A stretch of DNA of 13,350 nt from Gammaproteobacteria bacterium (GTDB lineage: Bacteria; Pseudomonadota; Gammaproteobacteria; Magnimaribacterales; AG-339-G14). The notes under the pieces were generated by a model. It made no database searches, was not told where the DNA came from, and worked only from the letters and a program-made list of their open reading frames with translations. The DNA is taken from positions 1 to 13,350 of the forward strand of contig NZFZ01000049.1 of assembly GCA_002689405.1 (NCBI GenBank), read 5' to 3'. A program made the position numbers and the translations under genes. Shown piece by piece: positions 10,220-13,350 of the stretch. The number at the start of each line of letters is the position of its first letter. The stretch's first letter is position 1.

Positions 10220-10225
10220 TATAAT
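10220..10225 (+). promoter_or_regulatory. Probable -10 box of the first porin gene
   Basis: A perfect TATAAT precedes the ATG at 10261 by 35 nt, giving a leader of about 28 nt. No good -35 hexamer lies at 16-18 nt spacing, so an activator or the upstream A/T tract may compensate. AAGGAG at 10250-10255, five bases before the ATG, is the strongest ribosome binding site in the window and marks this gene as highly translated. Confidence 0.55.
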
Positions 10226-10260
10226 TTTATTTTTTAAATTTAACCAATTAAGGAGAATTC

Positions 10261-10899
10261 ATGAATATTTTAAAAAAAATTATTTTTAGTTTTACCCTTT
10301 CATTGAGTAGTTTAGTATTTGCTGACGTTTCTCTTTCAGGAAATGTTGGTCTTACTTCAGACTACATATGGAGAGGCATGACTCAAAATGAAGGTGATCC
10401 ATCTATTAGTGGTGGCTTTGATCTAGAAGATGATAGTGGTTTTTACTTGGGTGTTTGGGCAGCGAACGTAACTGCAGATGACGATGATACTGTAGCTGGT
10501 TCAGGTTCATTAGAACTTGACGGATACTTAGGTTACTCGGGTTCGTTTAATGAAGATGCTGGATACGACATAGGATATATTGCATATACATATCCTGACT
10601 ATGATGCTTGGGATTTCGAAGAGCTTTACATAACTTTTGACTTTTATGGTGTTTATGTAACTTATGCTGGTGGTATAGATACTGCAAATGATTATAGCGA
10701 AATTGGTTACAGTGTTGATGCCGGACCAGGTTCTTTCTCAATTTCTTATGGAGAATACGATAATACAGGATCTAACTATCTTATTGGATATGACTGGAGT
10801 GTAGGAGACTTTACATTAGGTTTCTATTACAGTGACTTTGATTCCGACGCTGGTGCTGCTAGCGATCAAGATGGTGGTTTCTTTACTATAAGTTACTAA
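10261..10899 (+). CDS. TorF-family putative porin, copy 1
   Basis: This is a secreted beta-barrel protein of the proteobacterial TorF family, presumed to form an outer-membrane channel. The 212-residue precursor has a signal peptide cut after Ala21 (LVFA|DV). Then come the family signature NVGLTSDYIWRGMTQ at 28-42 and GGFDLEDDSGFYLGVWAANV at 51-70, followed by alternating aromatic/polar strands ending in FFTISY, whose final Tyr suits BAM recognition. It is notably acidic, with 28 Asp including DDDD at 73-76, consistent with a cation-preferring or marine-adapted surface. The strong ribosome binding site and perfect -10 box suggest abundant expression. Two relatives follow in tandem; residues 145-193 are nearly the same as in copy 2, so the pair arose by duplication. 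The transported substrate is unknown. Confidence 0.9.
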   Translation: MNILKKIIFSFTLSLSSLVFADVSLSGNVGLTSDYIWRGMTQNEGDPSISGGFDLEDDSGFYLGVWAANVTADDDDTVAGSGSLELDGYLGYSGSFNEDAGYDIGYIAYTYPDYDAWDFEELYITFDFYGVYVTYAGGIDTANDYSEIGYSVDAGPGSFSISYGEYDNTGSNYLIGYDWSVGDFTLGFYYSDFDSDAGAASDQDGGFFTISY

Positions 10900-10906
10900 T
10901 TTAATT

Positions 10907-10929
10907 CCTCCCAGTTGCATACTGGGAGG
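10907..10929 (+). terminator. Strong hairpin after porin 1, without T-run
   Basis: A perfect 9-bp GC-rich stem (CCTCCCAGT with ACTGGGAGG) and 5-nt loop begins 8 nt after the stop codon. Because TACCAAAAAAC rather than a T-run follows, it is more likely an mRNA-stabilising 3' structure than a terminator. A true terminator follows further downstream. Confidence 0.6.
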
Positions 10930-10984
10930 TACCAAAAAACTGTATAAGATCTATATTCCCCTTTCTCTAGTGATTATATAGTTT

Positions 10985-11033
10985 ACAAACCCCTTAAAAA
11001 CAGTAATAGATTGAGGGGTTTGTTTGTTTTTTG
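10985..11033 (+). terminator. Rho-independent terminator after porin 1
   Basis: ACAAACCCCT at 10985-10994 pairs with AGGGGTTTGT at 11014-11023, and the stem extends by three more pairs including one wobble to close a 13-nt loop. A T-rich run follows at 11023-11032. The 10900-11130 gap otherwise contains the stem above and an A/T-rich promoter region for the second porin. Confidence 0.8.
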
Positions 11034-11049
11034 TGTATAGATATGTAGA

Positions 11050-11063
11050 TTTTTTTAAAAAAA
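11050..11063 (+). repeat. T7-A7 tract upstream of porin 2
   Basis: Seven T residues followed by seven A residues form a self-complementary tract about 74 bp before the porin 2 ATG, matching the T7-A10 tract before porin 1. AT-rich -10-like sequences (TATAAA at 11108-11113) lie between it and the gene, but I cannot assign a convincing promoter. Confidence 0.4.
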
Positions 11064-11130
11064 CTCTTTGAAGAAATGTCCTTTTAATGTTTAATGCGCT
11101 TATCTTTTATAAATTTATAATGGAGATGAT

Positions 11131-11757
11131 ATGAAAAGTATAAAAATTGCTTTAACAAGCATGTTTTTAATTTTAAGTTCTTATGCATCTGCTGTAGAAA
11201 TTTCAAGTAATGTAGGCTTAAGTAGTGACTACATCTGGCGTGGAATGACTCAGACAAATGGAGACGTAGCTGTGAATGGGGGTTTTGACCTTTCAACAGA
11301 TATGGGTTTCTACATTGGAACTTGGGCATCTAATGCCAGTGCAGGCTCTGCCTCTATGGAATTAGATATATACCTTGGTTTCTCTGGAGAAATGGCTGAA
11401 AATATGACCTATGATGTAGGCTATATTTCTGTGATCTATCCTGGAAATGATGCTCTTGACTTTGAAGAAGCTTATGTAGGGTTCAATATTTATGGCTTGA
11501 GTATTCTTTACTCAGACGGTCAAAATGATGATCCTTCTTATAGTGAAATTGGTTACTCAGTTGATGCAGGTCCTGGATCTTTCAATATCTCATATGGTGA
11601 ATATGAAGATACTGGAGATAACACCTTAGTTGGCTATGATTGGGGTATTGGTGACTTTAGTCTTGGTTTTTATTACTTTGACTTTGAGGCACACAAAAAC
11701 AATTCAACAGGAGTAGATGACGATGGTGCTTATGTATCTTTAAGCAGATCCTTCTAA
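11131..11757 (+). CDS. TorF-family putative porin, copy 2
   Basis: This second outer-membrane TorF-family protein has 208 residues. The signal peptide is cut after ASA at about residue 21. The signature NVGLSSDYIWRGMTQ is at 27-41, GGFDLSTDMGFYIGTWASN at 50-68, and the chain ends in a C-terminal Phe (SLSRSF), the classic beta-barrel signal. Residues about 135-184 (YSEIGYSVDAGPGS..ISYGEY to DFSLGFYY) match copy 1 closely, while the region after the first strands differs and lacks the DDDD loop, so surface loops have changed more than the barrel. GGAG at 11122-11125 is five bases before the ATG. It has its own upstream terminator and downstream terminator, so it appears to be an independent transcription unit. 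Confidence 0.9.
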   Translation: MKSIKIALTSMFLILSSYASAVEISSNVGLSSDYIWRGMTQTNGDVAVNGGFDLSTDMGFYIGTWASNASAGSASMELDIYLGFSGEMAENMTYDVGYISVIYPGNDALDFEEAYVGFNIYGLSILYSDGQNDDPSYSEIGYSVDAGPGSFNISYGEYEDTGDNTLVGYDWGIGDFSLGFYYFDFEAHKNNSTGVDDDGAYVSLSRSF

Positions 11758-11780
11758 GAACTTGAAAAAAAGTTAAAATT

Positions 11781-11810
11781 AAAGCCTCTCCTTTCGAGAG
11801 GCTTTTTTTT
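11781..11810 (+). terminator. Rho-independent terminator after porin 2, abutting the porin 3 start
   Basis: AAGCCTCTC at 11782-11790 pairs perfectly with GAGAGGCTT at 11796-11804 around a 5-nt loop, followed by an eight-T run at 11803-11810. The very next base is the A of the porin 3 ATG. AGAGG at 11797-11801, in the 3' arm, is the only SD-like sequence available to that gene and would be hidden in the folded stem. Confidence 0.9.
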
Positions 11811-12458
11811 ATGAAAAATATTTTTTTAAGCGTCTGTATATTTTTTTTATCTCTTTCAATTTATTCTGAAACGGAAATTGAATTCTCTTTAAATAGTGAT
11901 TCAATTTGGAGAGGACTTACTCAAAATAATGGTGAGCCAACTCTTGGAGCTGAAATTAATTTTTCTCTTGATAATGGCTTTTACTCTGGAGCTTGGATAG
12001 AAAGTTGTTGCTCGGAAAATAATACTTATCCAAATAGAGAAATTGGTTATGTATTTGGATATCAAAAAGAAATAAATAAAAATTTGGATATATCTTTTAA
12101 TTACGTTGGAACAAACTATCCTAATTCTAAAAATGATAATTATGATGAATTAGAGCTTAATTTTTCATTTTATGATTTTGGGATATCCTATTATAAAGGA
12201 CTTGATAATTTTCCAGATTACTACGAAATCTCCTATAGTTATTATTTTTTAAATAACTCTTTTAACTTATCTTATGGAGATTTTGAATCATATGAAAATG
12301 ACAGCTCTTCAAATGGTTCTAACTATTCTATCGGGGTAGATATCTTACAAAAAGATTTTACTTTAAGTTTTTTCTACTATTATTTTAATTCCAATGGATC
12401 TAGTAACTTAGATAAAGATGGGGCTGTATTCTCAATTTCTAAGAAGATATCTTTTTAA
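11811..12458 (+). CDS. TorF-family putative porin, copy 3 (diverged)
   Basis: This 215-residue secreted protein is clearly related to the two porins before it: signal peptide over 1-19 or so, SDSIWRGLTQNNGEP at 29-43 aligning to the SDYIWRGMTQ signature, and a C-terminal Phe after strand-like sequence. It has drifted far. The YSVDAGPGS block is replaced by SYSYYFLNNS, and asparagine (27 of 215, against 8 in copy 1) replaces much of the aspartate (14 against 28). Codons look even more AT-rich than in its neighbours. Two adjacent cysteines at 66-67 are unusual for a barrel and could form a vicinal disulphide or bind metal. The ATG follows directly after the upstream terminator T-run, so expression must come from read-through or an unseen promoter within copy 2. 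The stop overlaps the convergent gene by 20 nt. Confidence 0.8.
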   Translation: MKNIFLSVCIFFLSLSIYSETEIEFSLNSDSIWRGLTQNNGEPTLGAEINFSLDNGFYSGAWIESCCSENNTYPNREIGYVFGYQKEINKNLDISFNYVGTNYPNSKNDNYDELELNFSFYDFGISYYKGLDNFPDYYEISYSYYFLNNSFNLSYGDFESYENDSSSNGSNYSIGVDILQKDFTLSFFYYYFNSNGSSNLDKDGAVFSISKKISF

Positions 12459-13350
12459 AAATTTTTTCGCTTCCATAAGGTATTAAAATAAAAGTAAGTA
12501 TATTTTCTTCAATATTACTTAAATCTTTAATTTTTAATTTATTGCAGTATTGTTTGAGATTTTCTTTAAAGTCTTCAAACTTTTCTTTAAGTAAATCTGC
12601 TGGCCGTACGGTGATATTGTTTTTTTGTTCTAATGCTTTTTGAAATAAATTTGTGTTTATTTCTCCTGGAAGCTTTCCATAATAACCCAGAATAAGATCA
12701 ATTATTTCTATAGATAATGTTTCATATCGTTCATTAAGAATATTAGAAAGAGCCTGTGCTCCTATGATTTGCGATGCTGGGGTTACTAATGGAACAAAGC
12801 CAACATCTTTTCGAACTTCATAAATCTCAGATACGACTTCATCAAGAAGCTCTTCCTTACCAAGGTTTTTTAATTGAGTTTCTAAATTAGATAGCATTCC
12901 TCCTGGTACTTGATTTATAAGCATTTGTAAGTCAACGCCTTTCATACTTCCTTCAAATTCTCTGTATTTATCTCTTATCGTTTTGAAATATTCTGAGATT
13001 TTTAACAAGTCATTCAAATTGATATCCACGTCAATATTTTTTTCATTAAGTAAGTAAATCATGGTCTCTGTAGCTGAATGTCCATAACCCATGCTCATTG
13101 ATGAAATAGAGGTATCGATATTATCCACCCCTGCTTCAACTGCTCTCATATTTGTTAAATTAGACATGCCGGTTGTAGCATGAGTATGAAGATGAACTGG
13201 AATTGATATTTCTTTTTTTAATTTAGAAATTAAATCATAAGCAAATTCAGGGCTTAGAATTCCTGACATATCCTTTATGCATAGAGAATTACAATCTAAG
13301 TCCTCAATTTCTTTAGCTAAATCGACCCAAGTTTGAAGTGTGTGAACAGG
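12439..13350 (-). CDS. Oxaloacetate decarboxylase alpha / pyruvate carboxylase B carboxyltransferase, partial
   Basis: These proteins move CO2 between biotin and pyruvate/oxaloacetate. The reading frame is open to the window edge: 303 C-terminal residues are visible and the N-terminal part lies beyond 13350. Visible residues 23-30 read LCIKDMSG, whose Lys26 aligns with the carbamylated metal-binding lysine, and HLHTHATTG gives metal ligands His55 and His57. SSMSMGYGHSATE (near 83-95) is typical of the OadA branch, and GKLPGEI with ITVRPADLL marks the conserved carboxyltransferase end. The protein stops soon after ILTFILIPYG and has no biotinyl domain with a lysine in an AMKM-type motif, so biotin must sit on a separate carrier protein, as in split acyl-CoA or pyruvate carboxylases. 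It is not possible to choose between decarboxylase and carboxylase from this part. Confidence 0.9.
   Translation of the reverse strand, partial: PVHTLQTWVDLAKEIEDLDCNSLCIKDMSGILSPEFAYDLISKLKKEISIPVHLHTHATTGMSNLTNMRAVEAGVDNIDTSISSMSMGYGHSATETMIYLLNEKNIDVDINLNDLLKISEYFKTIRDKYREFEGSMKGVDLQMLINQVPGGMLSNLETQLKNLGKEELLDEVVSEIYEVRKDVGFVPLVTPASQIIGAQALSNILNERYETLSIEIIDLILGYYGKLPGEINTNLFQKALEQKNNITVRPADLLKEKFEDFKENLKQYCNKLKIKDLSNIEENILTFILIPYGSEKIFKKISS

Noticed and set aside
11116..11121. TATAAT just before porin 2 as its -10 box
   Set aside because: It lies only 9 nt from the ATG, adjoining the ribosome binding site, so a transcript from it would lack the SD sequence.
10547..11329. Minus-strand open frames opposite porins 1 and 2
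   Set aside because: Histidine-rich antisense shadows; the porin frames have signal peptides and family motifs.

Overview
The window looks like chromosomal DNA from a low-GC, streamlined, probably marine gammaproteobacterium. Three things suggest this: the block trxB / ftsK-lolA-serS keeps the order and divergent orientation known from E. coli (there trxB, lrp, ftsK, lolA, rarA, serS); the base composition is strongly AT-rich throughout; and genes are packed with 1-30 nt gaps or short overlaps. A SAR86-like lineage would fit, but that is inference. I see no phage, transposon, CRISPR, tRNA or rRNA sequence.

Layout. (1) 1-610, plus strand: two small, mutually similar hydrophobic proteins of unknown function, separated by a hairpin. 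(2) 627-6253, minus strand: a tight five-gene run read ftsK, lolA, serS, sohB, then a small unknown membrane protein. It covers chromosome segregation, lipoprotein transport, seryl-tRNA synthesis and an inner-membrane protease. (3) 6270-7946, plus strand: trxB, only 16 nt from the divergent ftsK start, followed by a crotonase that lacks one of the two hydratase glutamates and the usual C-terminal tail. (4) 7948-10026, minus strand: a three-gene overlapping operon of an acuI/yhdH-type acryloyl-CoA reductase, a previously unlisted 41-residue single-pass membrane protein, and a nitronate-monooxygenase-family flavoprotein. (5) 10027-10260: a divergent control region with a perfect 20-bp palindrome and a TATAAT box. 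(6) 10261-12458, plus strand: three tandem TorF-family putative outer-membrane porins, separated by strong hairpins. (7) 12439-13350, minus strand: the C-terminal part of an oxaloacetate decarboxylase alpha / pyruvate carboxylase B carboxyltransferase, running off the window and ending without a biotinyl domain.

Most genes have no recognisable Shine-Dalgarno sequence. Clear ones precede only the first small membrane protein, the 41-residue protein and the first two porins. The third porin is unusual: its start codon directly follows the T-run of the preceding terminator, and the only SD-like sequence lies in the terminator stem.

Overall this is mainly housekeeping DNA. The least explained parts are the small hydrophobic paralogue pair, the 41-residue protein, and the triple porin array with its hairpins.
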